Assembly (NCBI GenBank): GCA_918797485.1
Contig: CAKKNE010000004.1
Location: 4,526,001-4,590,000, forward strand
DNA from: Pelagomonas calceolata
Taxonomy: Eukaryota > Sar > Pelagophyceae > Pelagomonadales > Pelagomonadaceae
Reading direction: 5' to 3'
Length of the DNA: 64,000 bases
Shown here: one piece after another, positions 49,291 to 58,618 of the stretch
Numbering within the stretch: position 1 is the first letter of the stretch
Layout: the number at the start of each line of letters is the position of its first letter
Notes under the pieces: model-generated
Told to the model about the DNA's origin: nothing
Database searches by the model: none
Seen by the model: only the letters and a program-made list of their open reading frames with translations
Position numbers and translations under genes: made by a program

Positions 49291-50493
49291 TTACTTAATG
49301 AAGTTACCGACTATTTCAGATACGTCGCCCTCCTCGTGGGGGCAGTGGCCCGCTCCAGCAATCTCCACCAACTCGACCGACGCCGCCGGGGCGCTCGTCC
49401 GCAAGTTCTCCACTAATCGACGGGCGTTCGCCACCGGCACGAGAGCGTCATCTTCACCATTAATGACCAGAACGCGGTCCAGAGGTATGTAGGCTGACCT
49501 GAGGGCGCGGGCGAGCCGCGCTTCGATACTATCACCCGTCAGCAGAGCATTCAACACCTGCTCGAGGCGCGCCGCGCAGAACGCGAGGAGGCCGCGCTCC
49601 CAGCCGACGACGCCGGCCGCGCGCGCGTAGCGCTTTGCGTAGGCGTTTAATTGATCAGTGTCCTGGCGTGCGCGCTCTCCATAAGTAGCCCCGAGGCCGC
49701 GCGGCCAGAAGTCCTTTGCGAGGACGAGGCGCCTCACTAGAATGCGGAAGGGCCAGCGCGTCACTACTAATTTTGTAAGAGCGCCGACGGCGCGCGCTAT
49801 GACTGATCGTCTCTTGACAGAGGGGGGACCGATTGATCGTCCCGCGACGATCGCCGGCGCAATTAACACTAATGCAGTCCGCGTCCCGGCCTCGGCCGCG
49901 CGCACCGCCGCGTCCGTCGCCGAGACCGCGCCCATGGAGTGGCCTATAAAAACAACAGAGGACGCGTTCCGCGTCAATGCGAGCGCGACGTCGCCGCCGA
50001 GCATGTACTTATGTCGCTGCGACGGCCTCTTTGTTAATCCAAAGCCCGGGTGGTCGTGCGCGATGACAGAAGCTACATTCAATTGTACAGAGAGCGCCTC
50101 CAACAACTCCTGGAAGCTCTCGGCCGTGCTCCCGAAGCCGTGCGACGCGTGGACCGCCACGGCGCCTCTGCCTTCGTAGGCGACGATGCGCACGCCTTCT
50201 AAAGGTTTTGTGGAGACGATTCTCGAGTTGGCATCCGGCAGTAATGTTACAGGTTCGGCAAGAACAGGCGCTCGTAGCAGGTCTCGCGTTATGCCGGCCG
50301 CCAGTGGTTGAGTTAATAACCCCGCGACAACCGCGGCCGCCGGGCGTCTTTTTACTAACTTGGCGAAGACGCCGAGGGCCGCGAGCCACGATAAGGCGCG
50401 GTCGCCGGTTTCAGTCGGCTTGTATACTGCTGAAGGCGGCAGCGCCCCCGACGAGAGCGCCGCGGCCACCCTCAGGAGGAGCAAAAGCCTCAT
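49291..50493 (-). CDS. alpha/beta hydrolase with signal peptide
   Basis: 400 aa, single exon. MRLLLLLRVAAALSSGALPP is a signal peptide or plastid leader. The hydrolase core shows HGFGSTAESFQELLE (oxyanion region), HDHPGFGLTKRP, the nucleophile GHSMGAVSATDAA (near 184), the acid in INGEDDALVP (near 350), and the His in IAGAGHCPHEE (near 380). Full catalytic triad. It resembles chloroplast and bacterial-type hydrolases of the lipase/esterase or epoxide-hydrolase groups. Its ATG overlaps the stop of a 59-codon ORF (ATGA). Confidence 0.82.
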   Translation of the reverse strand: MRLLLLLRVAAALSSGALPPSAVYKPTETGDRALSWLAALGVFAKLVKRRPAAAVVAGLLTQPLAAGITRDLLRAPVLAEPVTLLPDANSRIVSTKPLEGVRIVAYEGRGAVAVHASHGFGSTAESFQELLEALSVQLNVASVIAHDHPGFGLTKRPSQRHKYMLGGDVALALTRNASSVVFIGHSMGAVSATDAAVRAAEAGTRTALVLIAPAIVAGRSIGPPSVKRRSVIARAVGALTKLVVTRWPFRILVRRLVLAKDFWPRGLGATYGERARQDTDQLNAYAKRYARAAGVVGWERGLLAFCAARLEQVLNALLTGDSIEARLARALRSAYIPLDRVLVINGEDDALVPVANARRLVENLRTSAPAASVELVEIAGAGHCPHEEGDVSEIVGNFIK

Positions 50494-50669
50494 CGCTGCT
50501 TCCTTCGCTGAACACGCTCGAAGACCGCCTCGAGCAGGCGCGCCAGGGCGTAGATTATTAGAAAGGCTACAGCAAAGAGCACGGAGGCGAACGCTGCCGT
50601 TCGCAGGCGTGCGGCGGGATTGGACCAGCGGTTGAGGATGTCAGCCTCGGTTGCCGGTTTTCCTAGCAT
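50490..50669 (-). CDS. 59-aa single-pass membrane ORF overlapping the hydrolase start
   Basis: 59 codons: MLGKPATEADILNRWSNPAA..., a hydrophobic segment (FASVLFAVAFLIIYALARLL) and a basic tail (ERVQRRKQR). The stop TGA overlaps the ATG of the hydrolase by sharing ATGA at 50490-50493. The peptide reads as a real small membrane protein: polar N-terminus, one helix, positive-inside tail. In a eukaryote this overlap would mean a bicistronic mRNA, a uORF, or two separate transcripts. Function unknown. It is too short to be certain. Confidence 0.45.
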   Translation of the reverse strand: MLGKPATEADILNRWSNPAARLRTAAFASVLFAVAFLIIYALARLLEAVFERVQRRKQR

Positions 50670-50872
50670 CTATGCGGCGACGGCGTGCCTGAGCTTTTTT
50701 GTTCGCTCGCGTCGGCACTTAGTGCTGCCTTTGCTGCAGCTGCTGCAAACACCTTTCTCGACGCCTTACACGTTGATTGATGGACTGATTTCGCAGCTAT
50801 GGGCTGTGAGCTATACAGGCCGCTTTTCTTAGAGCGCTGTGGCTCGCTAGGGCTGTTTACACTGAGTGTTGC

Positions 50873-50897
50873 AGCTAGCGTCGTGTAAGACACTAGC
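50873..50897 (+). promoter_or_regulatory. CTAG-type promoter box
   Basis: AGCTAGCGTC then GTGTAAGACACTAGC. Between the 59-aa ORF start (204 bp) and the M16 protease start (110 bp), which are divergent. Confidence 0.62.
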
Positions 50898-51007
50898 CCG
50901 CAAAACATCAATCAACTCGTGCAGCCACGAAGCACTGGAAATACACACCCGCGCTGCAAAATTGCATCAATAAGGCCAGCCGCTACGCGCGCTGACAGCG
51001 CAGCAGC

Positions 51008-54000
51008 ATGCGTGCATCAATGTGCGTGCTGACGCTGCTGCTGACAGCCAATGCTCTCCGCACGCCGTCGCTGCGTATGAGCGTCGCGGATCCACAACGA
51101 AGACGCCTCTTCCAAGGCGCCGCAGCATTGATAACTTTCCGAGCCTACGAAGCACCCGCAGCATCGAAGACGACAAGAATACTACAAGAGACCTTCGCGA
51201 AGCCGCAAACAGACTCCAAAAGCTACCGACTCGTAGAATTAGCGAGCGGCGTCCGCTGTTTACTCGTGCAGGACCCGAGAGCCGAGAAGTGCGCCGCGGC
51301 GCTAGATGTACATGTGGGCCATATGTCCGATCCAATCGACCGCCCGGGCCTCGCCCACTTCTGCGAGCACATGTTGTTTCTGGGAAACGACAAGTACCCG
51401 GGTGAGGACGAGTTCGAACAGTACATCTCGAGAGTCGGCGGCTCCTCGAACGCGTTCACGGACACCGAGGACACGTGCTACTTCTTCGAGCTGCCTGATC
51501 CGGCGAAGGTCGGCTCCGCTCTAGAGCGGTGGGGGCCCTTCTTCTCGGCCCCCAGATTCGCGCAAGATGCGACTCGTCGAGAGGTCGAGGCGATTGATAG
51601 TGAACACTCAAAAAATCTGAAGAGCGACGGGTTTCGGCTCTTCCAGCTGACGAAGTCGCGCTTTCCTTCCACGCACCCCTTCTCGAAGTTCGGCACGGGG
51701 ACGCGGAAGACCCTGAGGCCTCCGAACGGCGACGGCGACCCGCCCGTCGACAAGTTGCGAGAATTTTACGGTACGAACTACGTTGGTAGTAATATGGCCT
51801 GCGTCGTCTGCTCGACGCAATCCTTGGACGTGCTCCAGAAGCTCACCGAGAATGCTTTGGTAGATGTCAGAAGTACTACTGAGCGAAGGCCTCCGTCCAC
51901 ATTGTACTTCGACGAAGAGCCGCTACCAAAAGATTCAGATGCCTATGTCCTGGCATCCCTGCAGTCGCAACGAGAGCTCAGTGTGCAGTGGGTCTTACCG
52001 TATGACCGTAGTGATCCAGACAGTGCCTTTGCCGATAGGATACAAAAACGCTACTTCCGAGATGACCTGTTTCTGTCTCATATTTTGGGGCACGAAGGGC
52101 CTGATTCAATCCTAGCGGACCTAAGGAGGCGAGGCCTCGCCACGGGGCTCGGTGCTGGTAGTGGTGAAGACACCGATCAGTTCCGAACTTTTGATGTTTC
52201 TGTACAATTAACACAGAAAGGTTTAAAGGAGTGGCGCAGCGTCTTGGCGACGATACGGGGCGCGGCGCTTGGTTTACAAACGGCGGAGTGGCCCTCCAAC
52301 TGCTTCGAGGAGACGGCGCGGATGGCGCGGCTCGGGTTCCAGTGCGGTCTCGGCGTCCCGCAGTTATCGTCGCGTCGATGGCGTGGGAGCGCTACGCCAT
52401 CGAGCGGGGCCCAGTGACGTTGATGTCCGCGCAGGTGGGGCGAGACGCCCGACGTGGCGAACCTCGCGACCGCTTTAGCTGGTAAATTACAAGTGGTGGG
52501 CTGGGGCGCGTCCGAAGATTTGAGGGATCTATTGGCTTTAGATAGGACGCCGCGCGACGCGTCGACGGATGAGAGAAGACGGGCGGTCTCCGAGTTATTG
52601 AGGGAGATGAACACTAACGTGCCATTGGTGACCGTAGTGGCGCCTCAAGATGAGTTACAAGTAGCCGCCAAGGGTGCTAAAAAGGTAGAACCCATCTACA
52701 AGACGCCCTATTTCGCCGAGAAGCTCTCTGAAAAAGTGACCTCGTCTCAGATAAAATTTCCGCCGGTGAACCCGTACATACCCGATACAGACCCAAAGCC
52801 CAAGTACGCCAAGAAAGCTAAGCCTACGCTCAAGGACTTCGGGCCGCCGACCAAGTTACTAGACGACGGCTTCGGCAAGCTGTGGTTCAAGGAGGATAGG
52901 ATCTTCGGCGTGCCGCGCGCGGCCGTTTTAGTTTTGTTGAGGACGGAGGCCACCGGTTCGAGAAGTGCGGCCGACGCGATTCACGCGCGGATCTGGACGC
53001 GCCTCGCTGCCGATGCCTTGAGAGATGCGGACTATCAACGAGAGTTTGATTCTTATGATGCTTCTTTAGCTGGCTTAGAATGGACATTAGGGGCCGGGCC
53101 GCGCGGCGTGCAGTTGTCGTTTGGGGGCTACGATGCTAAGCTTCCCGAGCTTGCGGAGGCAGTGGTGAGTGCGGTGAAGGGCTTTGATGCCGTACAGTAC
53201 GCTCTGAAAAATGATAATCTCGAGCGCGTGCTCGATGGTACGAGAAGAGACATAAGAGCGGCCCGGGCGGCGCCGGCCTCGTCGCGATGCATCGAGGAGC
53301 TCGGGGTGCTCACAGAGCGACCGAAGTTCCCTTTGATCGAGGCCGAGAACGCCCTCAAGAAGACGAACGTCGAGTCCCTGCGGAAATGGTTGACTGAGAA
53401 CGCGAACGTGTTTGGTTCTGTGGCCGCGACGGATGTCCTGGTCGAGGGCAACTGCGACGAGACTTATGCGAGGCGCATCGAGAAAAGCGTCCGAAGTGGT
53501 TTATCAGGCGGTTCGACCATCCCGGCGGAGCCCTCGGTGCTCCAAGTGCCTCTCTCTACCAAAGTACCTATCAGATATGCGGCGAAACCCTCTGCAAGTG
53601 ACGAGGTCAACTACGCCGCCATTTATTCCTACCAAACGGGAAGCGGGTCTGACGTGCGGGCGGCTACCTTGGTACTTTCATCAGTGCTAGAGGCGCCCTT
53701 CTACGAAGCGTTGCGGACGAAACGGCAATTGGGTTATGTGGTCCAGGCCGCGTCGCGCTACCGAGAAGGTGTGTCGTCTATGGTCTTCCTGGCGCAGTCG
53801 GCGAAGGATGATGACGTGTGTAGAGGACCGTCGGATTTGGTCCGATATATCGACGAATTTTTAGATACTGAAGCGCCTCAATTACTAGATAAGTTGGACG
53901 CAGCCCAGCTCGCGGACATCGTCGACGGCCTCGCGCGGCGGTTAGACGAGCTCCCGAAGGCGCTGGGCGGCGCGGTGGCCCCGCACTGGGACGAGATCGT

Positions 54001-54232
54001 GTCGCGGCGCTACGACTGGGACCGGCGGGCCCGCGAGGCGGCGGCGTTGCGGAAGTTATCTGTTGGTGACGTGCGCGACCTGTTCTATCTTTCGCTTGCT
54101 CGTACTGGTGCTTCTCGGAGACCTATACTCGTCGTCGCGGACCGCGGGAAGCCGTCTTCATCAATGAGAACGGACGCGATCCCGGACGCGGCGGCGTGGG
54201 CTTCGAAGCTGGAGAGCTGGGGGTCGGCGTGA
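51008..54232 (+). CDS. M16 zinc metalloprotease (insulysin family), organelle-targeted
   Basis: Exons 51008-52341 and 52435-54232 joined in phase 2; 1043 aa. The inverted zinc motif HFCEHMLFLG (H-x-x-E-H) lies near residue 117 and the distal Glu in EVEAIDSEHSKNL near 195. Four M16 modules are expected from the length; the R-x-Y pair of the C-terminal half is suggested by YEALRTKRQLGYVVQ (R and Y present). The N-terminus (MRASMCVLTLLLTANALRTP, then DPQRRRLFQGAAALITF) combines a signal peptide with a twin-Arg, hydrophobic second signal, like a thylakoid-lumen leader. Its likely job is degrading imported presequences or small peptides. The join reads LGFQ-WGETPDVANLATAL. Confidence 0.88.
52342..52434 (+). 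mobile_element. introner in M16 protease gene
   Basis: 93 nt. 8-mers GTGCGGTC / GTGGGGCG match at 5 of 8. The right end is a clear terminal repeat (TGACGTTGATGTCCGCGCAG); the left is diverged. Core CGCGTCGATGGCGT and a second ACGCCATCGAGCG half inside. The donor GTGCGG at the left copy (phase 2) is the one that gives FQWGETPD, in register with insulysin (AFRFKDKERP, from memory) without extra residues. Confidence 0.85.
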
Positions 54233-54267
54233 GCTTTTCTGTGTAAGTTGTTTATACGTATCTGCTT

Positions 54268-54290
54268 GCTAGTGTCTTAGCGGTCTAGCT
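54268..54290 (-). promoter_or_regulatory. CTAG-type promoter box
   Basis: Plus strand reads GCTAGTGTCTTAG then CGGTCTAGCT. Lies 144 bp upstream of the mitochondrial carrier ATG and 36 bp past the M16 stop. Confidence 0.55.
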
Positions 54291-54433
54291 CAGTACCACC
54301 CGGGTGCACCACCAAAGCCGCAGCTCGCAAAGCGATGCATTGAATTACGTGCACTTGGATCAGTCGACACTTTACGCCATCGCTGCGACGGCCGAGACCG
54401 TAATTTGCAACGAATCCATCGCTACGGTCAGAA

Positions 54434-55255
54434 ATGGCAAGCAGCACCAAAGCCCAGCTCTCACTGATCGACGTCGCGAAGTGCTTCTCGAGCGGCGCCG
54501 TCGCCGGCGTCGTCTGCGACTCGCTGCTGTACCCGCTGGATCTTTGCAGAGCGCGACTCAACGCGCCGCGGCCGCGCGGCGCGCCGACGCTCCCGTCAGA
54601 TCCATTAAGGGCGCTGCTGGCTATAAGCAGGGAGCTGCGGCCGAAGCCGCGGGCGCTCTATCGAGGGCTCCTCTGTGTGCCATTCTTCGCGCCGGCGGCG
54701 TACGGGCTCTATTTTTCCGCGTACGAGGTCGCCTCCCGGAAAACGGAGTCCGAGCTGGCCGCGGGGTTATGTGCTGAAGCTTGTGCAAATCCCTGCTACA
54801 TTCCCTATGACGTCGTGAAGCAGCGGTACATGGTCGGCCGCGCGCGCGGCACCGTCGTCACCGCGACGCGACTCATTTTGAGGCGGGACGGCCTGCGCGG
54901 TTTATATAGGGGCTTCCTGCTGACGTTCGCCACCTACGGTCCTTTTAGTGCGATCTACTTCTGGAGCTACGACTTATTTACGCGACGCATGGGACAGTAT
55001 CCGCTCATAAACGGCACGCTCGCCGGCGCGGTGGCCGGCGTCGCGACGCAGCCCGTGGACTGGCTGAAGACGCGGGTCCAGGTGTCCGCCGACGTCGGCG
55101 GGTCCTCATCGCGTATTGTTTTTGATGCGATCCGCGACGAGGGCGTCTCCGCATTATTCCGGGGCGCGGCGGCGCGCGCGTTCTGGCTCGGGGCTTCTTG
55201 TGGGATCACGATGCAGGTTTATGAGTCCGCGAAGGCGGGGCTTGGGGTGAGTTAG
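54434..55255 (+). CDS. mitochondrial carrier family (SLC25) protein
   Basis: 273 aa, single exon. Three repeats each carry the carrier signature P-x-D/x-x-x-R/K: YPLDLCRARLNA (about 37), IPYDVVKQRYMVG (about 120), QPVDWLKTRVQVS (about 215). Each has a matching second half-helix such as DGLRGLYRGFLLTF and EGVSALFRGAAARAF. The first two signatures end in R and the substrate residues are not diagnostic, so I cannot name the cargo; the shape (short loops, PLDL at the first site) is like S-adenosylmethionine-type carriers. Inner mitochondrial membrane, or plastid envelope. Confidence 0.85.
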   Translation: MASSTKAQLSLIDVAKCFSSGAVAGVVCDSLLYPLDLCRARLNAPRPRGAPTLPSDPLRALLAISRELRPKPRALYRGLLCVPFFAPAAYGLYFSAYEVASRKTESELAAGLCAEACANPCYIPYDVVKQRYMVGRARGTVVTATRLILRRDGLRGLYRGFLLTFATYGPFSAIYFWSYDLFTRRMGQYPLINGTLAGAVAGVATQPVDWLKTRVQVSADVGGSSSRIVFDAIRDEGVSALFRGAAARAFWLGASCGITMQVYESAKAGLGVS

Positions 55256-55472
55256 TGTTTTTTGTTTGTATTTGCTCTTTCGCGTGTTTCTTGCGTCGAG
55301 AGGCAAAGCCCGCCGTGGGTCCTCGGCCCCGCCCATCGGTCATAAGGCGTAAGGAGGAGTGCCCGCCGAGCAATGATGGCGGCGTCGCGCCGAACACAAC
55401 AGCTCTCCGCAGATCTCACAGAAGGCGGAATTCACGCGTTTTCAGGCACCTCTACCGCACCAAAACACAATC

Positions 55473-56102
55473 ATGCAGCGATTACTTGTCACTCTTTGCC
55501 TCGGCGCCGCGTCGGCGTTCGCGCCGCAAGTTTCGACGACGAACAGCCTTGTTAGGCTGCAGGCCAATCCCATCGACATCTACAGCAGTCCTGCGGCGCG
55601 GAATCGCGACTTCGTACATTCGTGGGAGCGGCAGCAATTGGACTACTTCGCGCTGCCAATCGTCGCGCTGCCGGAAGCCCGGACATCAAAGTTAGCGACG
55701 TGACGCCACCGCGCTCTGAGGCCGATAGAGGATCGATTCCCGCGCGCAGGCGCGGCCGAGGACTGCTTGCAGGAGGAGTGCTCCGTCGACACGGTCCAGA
55801 TGCTCGTGGGCCAGCTCAAGACGCGCGAGCAGGAGCTCGCGAAGAAGGGCCGCATCGTCGACTACGAGCGCGAGGCCGCACTCGCGGGCGTGCGCACGAT
55901 GATCCACGACCTTGAAGGCGCCGACGCGGCGTCCTCGCTATTTTCACGCCATCGACGCGGCGGGGGGATGGCGTTGCGGTAGGGTAGAATTCCGACGCCA
56001 TCGACACGTGCCCGCGCAGGCCCGGCCGACCCCAACCCCGTAGTCCTTGCCGTCAAGGCCGCGTTCGACCTGAACAAGGCCAACGTCTACGTCAACAAGT
56101 GA
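55473..56102 (+). CDS. small plastid-targeted helical protein, three exons
   Basis: Exons 55473-55661, 55731-55917, 56020-56102; 152 aa. MQRLLVTLCLGAASAFAPQV is the classic ASAFAP plastid leader. The mature part reads RNRDFVHSWERQQLDYFALP then IDRFPRAGAAEDCLQEECSV, and is helical, ending AAFDLNKANVYVNK. No named family; such short conserved helical proteins occur in plastids of stramenopiles. Intron 1 (69 nt, GTCGCG...GATAGAG) is less sure than intron 2. Intron 2 has a GC donor. The last exon is in frame only with that GC-AG splice. Confidence 0.7.
55662..55730 (+). other. 69-nt intron in small plastid gene
   Basis: GTCGCGCTGCC...GATAGAG, phase 0, joins ALPI to DRFPRAG. No introner ends. A GC-donor alternative that uses the CGCGCAG acceptor at 55750 is out of frame, so I prefer this one. 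Confidence 0.5.
55918..56019 (+). mobile_element. GC-AG introner in small plastid gene
   Basis: 102 nt. Splicing G|GCGCCGAC...GCGCAG|GCCCGGCC gives LEGPADPNPVVLAVK in frame. The 8-mers GCGCCGAC / GCCCGGCC match at 5 of 8. Two ACGCCATCGAC cores inside. No in-frame GT donor is near. So the target began with GC and the intron is GC-AG. Confidence 0.65.
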
Positions 56103-56175
56103 GGGGCCGCAGGCGCCCTCCCTGATAAAGACAACAGACAGTATTTACTAGATACAGGCGAGGCAGACGCCCTCG

Positions 56176-56190
56176 ACGCCATCGACGCGA
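56176..56190 (+). repeat. 15-mer ACGCCATCGACGCGA in 3' spacer
   Basis: 11 bp past the stop of the EngB gene (minus), between convergent genes. Confidence 0.6.
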
Positions 56191-56201
56191 CACACTTGGC
56201 T

Positions 56202-57269
56202 CTAGAACACCAGTAGGTCGTCGTCTGAGAGCGGCACAGGGTCCGAGGAGGCGTCCGAGAGCTCCTCCTCGGGCTCATCGATGACCCACTCGACTTCCTC
56301 CTCCTCCTCCTCACTCTCCGAAAAGAGCAACTCGTTCACGCGCGCCCAGAGCTCCGGACGGCCCTGGCGCGTCGTCGACGAGAAGAAGAGCGGCTCGGTC
56401 GCGTAAAAGTCCTCGAGCGCGTTTAGTGAGTTAGCGAACTCCGCCGAGCTTTTTAGTTTGTCTATTTTGGTCGCCACGAGCACCACGGGCAGGTTCTTGG
56501 ACCGCAGCACTTGTATAATCTCCATATCTTCAGGGTTCGGGTCCCTTCTACAGTCCACCAAAAAAACAATACCGCGTAACTGCCGCCTCCCATCGAGATA
56601 CGCCTCCAAGAACCGCGAGATGTCGGCCTGCTGCGCGTCCGCAATCTTCGCGAAGCCGTAGCCGGGCAAATCAACAACTCGAGCTCGTCCACCTCCCGAA
56701 TCTTCAATCTCGAATAAATTGAGTAATCGCGTCCGGCCCGGCGTCCGGCCCGTGACGGCCACGCCTTTTCGAGCGCCTACGAGCGCGTTGAGCATCGAGG
56801 ACTTGCCCACGTTACTTCTTCCGACGAAGGCAATCTCCGGCAGCGGGTCGCGCGGCATCTCGTCCGGGGTAGTATACGAACCTAGGAAGCTAGCTTCTAA
56901 CTGTCGGTTGCTTTGGATCGGCCGCTTCGCTTGACCTTTTGTGGGCTCGGCTCGTGGTGTTGTAGGAGGTGGTCGCCGCGCCTTCTTCTCTGTAATTTCA
57001 ACCACATCGGGCGTGCCGCCCCGCGTGTCCCGTCCTCTCAACCGTTCCGTGCGCCGCGCCTTGCTCTCCCGCCTCTTCTTCTGCAGCGCTTCGTAGGTCT
57101 TCGCGGCCTTGGCCTCCTCCTTCGCGGCCTCGTCGAGGCGCTTCCGGGCGGCCTTGGCGGCCTTGTTCTTCGGGCGGCCGCCGAAGCAGACGGTGTGTTG
57201 TGCTTTTTGTGGCTGCGGCGGCGTGAAGGCGGCAGCGATCGCTATGAGGGCCCAGACGTGGAGACGCAT
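56202..57269 (-). CDS. EngB/YihA-type GTPase, plastid
   Basis: 355 aa from the ATG at 57269. MRLHVWALIAIAAAFTPPQP is a plastid leader (AAFTPP). A basic coiled-coil linker follows (about 28-110). The GTPase domain has GRSNVGKSSMLNAL (P-loop, near 150), the switch-I T in VTGRTPGRTR, DLPGYGFAKI (G3), TKIDKLKS (G4) and a late SSTTRQG (G5). EngB proteins help assemble the bacterial-type large ribosomal subunit; here the target is probably the plastid 50S. The tail is strongly acidic (EEEEEEVEW). Confidence 0.9.
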   Translation of the reverse strand: MRLHVWALIAIAAAFTPPQPQKAQHTVCFGGRPKNKAAKAARKRLDEAAKEEAKAAKTYEALQKKRRESKARRTERLRGRDTRGGTPDVVEITEKKARRPPPTTPRAEPTKGQAKRPIQSNRQLEASFLGSYTTPDEMPRDPLPEIAFVGRSNVGKSSMLNALVGARKGVAVTGRTPGRTRLLNLFEIEDSGGGRARVVDLPGYGFAKIADAQQADISRFLEAYLDGRRQLRGIVFLVDCRRDPNPEDMEIIQVLRSKNLPVVLVATKIDKLKSSAEFANSLNALEDFYATEPLFFSSTTRQGRPELWARVNELLFSESEEEEEEVEWVIDEPEEELSDASSDPVPLSDDDLLVF

Positions 57270-57610
57270 CGTCGACAGCGTGATCGGGCTGCTACCCTGC
57301 CGTGAATGTCCGCAGGGCGAGGTCTGTTGTGCCCGCGACGTAATAGCCTGAGCCTGAGCCTGTGCAAAGCACTGCTCTGTTTGGTATTGCCGCGGCGTCG
57401 CGCGCGCAGACAAGTGGTCTTGCGCGTGTTGGATCGCGTCTGTAGGGCGACTGCAGCGGTTGTTTCGATACCTTGCTTGCCCAGGCGCGCGCCCAGCCAG
57501 ACTTCAGGCTGCAGGCAGCAGCGCATCGCTCCGAGGTAGCAGTTGCTGTTTGCGCCGCGCGCAGCCTCACCGATTGAATTACGCCTTCAAAAGGCGAGCA
57601 GTAACACAAA
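57270..57610. other. divergent spacer
   Basis: 341 bp between EngB and the next plastid gene. No recurring box recognised. Confidence 0.5.
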
Positions 57611-58531
57611 ATGCGACGCGCAAGAGCACTGCTGTCGCTCGGCGCCCTCACGGCAGCACTGCAGCCCCTGCCGCATGCAAGCCGCCGCACGGCCCTTCGA
57701 GCGGTCGACGACGACATGGTGCTGGAGCACGACTACAAACGAAGCACGGACCACCCCGGCAGCTTCTCCGACGATGTTATAGAAGAGATCGACGAGCTCA
57801 TCGCGCTGCGGAGCGACGCGAAAAAGAATAAAAACTACAAGCAAGCGGACGCGCTGCGAGAAGAATTGAGCGGATGCTACGACGTCTACGTCGACGACGC
57901 GTTGAGAGAGTGGCGCGCCGGCGCGCCGCCGGAGCCTGAACAAGTACCGATCCCGGTCTACGACGGGCCCACCAGTGGAGGATTTGGAATAATCGACGAG
58001 GACGCCGAGTGGGAGCGGCGGCGCATTCCGAGAGGTCGGAAAGCTCTGGCCGCGCAGCGCAAGGCGTATTTCGCGTTAGATGGTGAAATCACGCAAGTCT
58101 GGGCCCGCGCGAAGGGTCGGGACTTCTTCGTCGGCCGCGTGAAAGGTGGAAATGCGGCATTTGCGATGCAGTTCGATTTGATAGATTGGTCGGCGAAGGA
58201 GCTGCACCTGCCGCTCGGCGCGTCTCGGAAAGTGGCTTATCTGATCGCGAAGGATGTAGAGCGGGCGGACGTCGCGGCGTGGGAGGCGACACCGAACCGC
58301 GAGGCCCAGCCCTCTTCGTTGAAAGCGCCTTCAGACGCCGTCGATGCGGACTTATCAGTGAGGACGGCGGACAAGGTGGGTTTTCTGGCCGCCAAAAGCC
58401 CGCTGCCTCCCACGACCCTGGGCAATCTTGTTAAAAGGTGGCGCACGCGGGGCCAGTCGGCCTCCGATTTGACGCCTGAGATGCGGCCGACGGGCTCCGC
58501 CGCCGGGAACACGGGGCGGGCCAAGCGCTAA
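57611..58531 (+). CDS. organelle-targeted protein with a CysRS-tail-like helix
   Basis: 306 aa, single exon. A hydrophobic leader (ALLSLGALTAALQPLPHA) with Arg-rich transit part suggests plastid or mitochondrial import. Residues about 60-90 (EIDELIALRSDAKKNKNYKQ then ADALREEL) match the short R-x-x-AR-x-x-K-x-[YF]-x-x-AD-x-LR pattern found at the end of cysteinyl-tRNA synthetases and in some plastid proteins. The rest (about 120-306) has no recognised domain, though FFVGRVKGGNAAFAMQFDLI is beta-rich. Role unknown; nucleic-acid or tRNA binding is only a guess. Confidence 0.65.
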   Translation: MRRARALLSLGALTAALQPLPHASRRTALRAVDDDMVLEHDYKRSTDHPGSFSDDVIEEIDELIALRSDAKKNKNYKQADALREELSGCYDVYVDDALREWRAGAPPEPEQVPIPVYDGPTSGGFGIIDEDAEWERRRIPRGRKALAAQRKAYFALDGEITQVWARAKGRDFFVGRVKGGNAAFAMQFDLIDWSAKELHLPLGASRKVAYLIAKDVERADVAAWEATPNREAQPSSLKAPSDAVDADLSVRTADKVGFLAAKSPLPPTTLGNLVKRWRTRGQSASDLTPEMRPTGSAAGNTGRAKR

Positions 58532-58618
58532 GTATATCTATCCGAGTCCGTCGAACCATCGGAGTCGGACATGTATTTCTTACACGAGTCGAGGGATGAA
58601 TTTGGTCGTCACAGTAGA

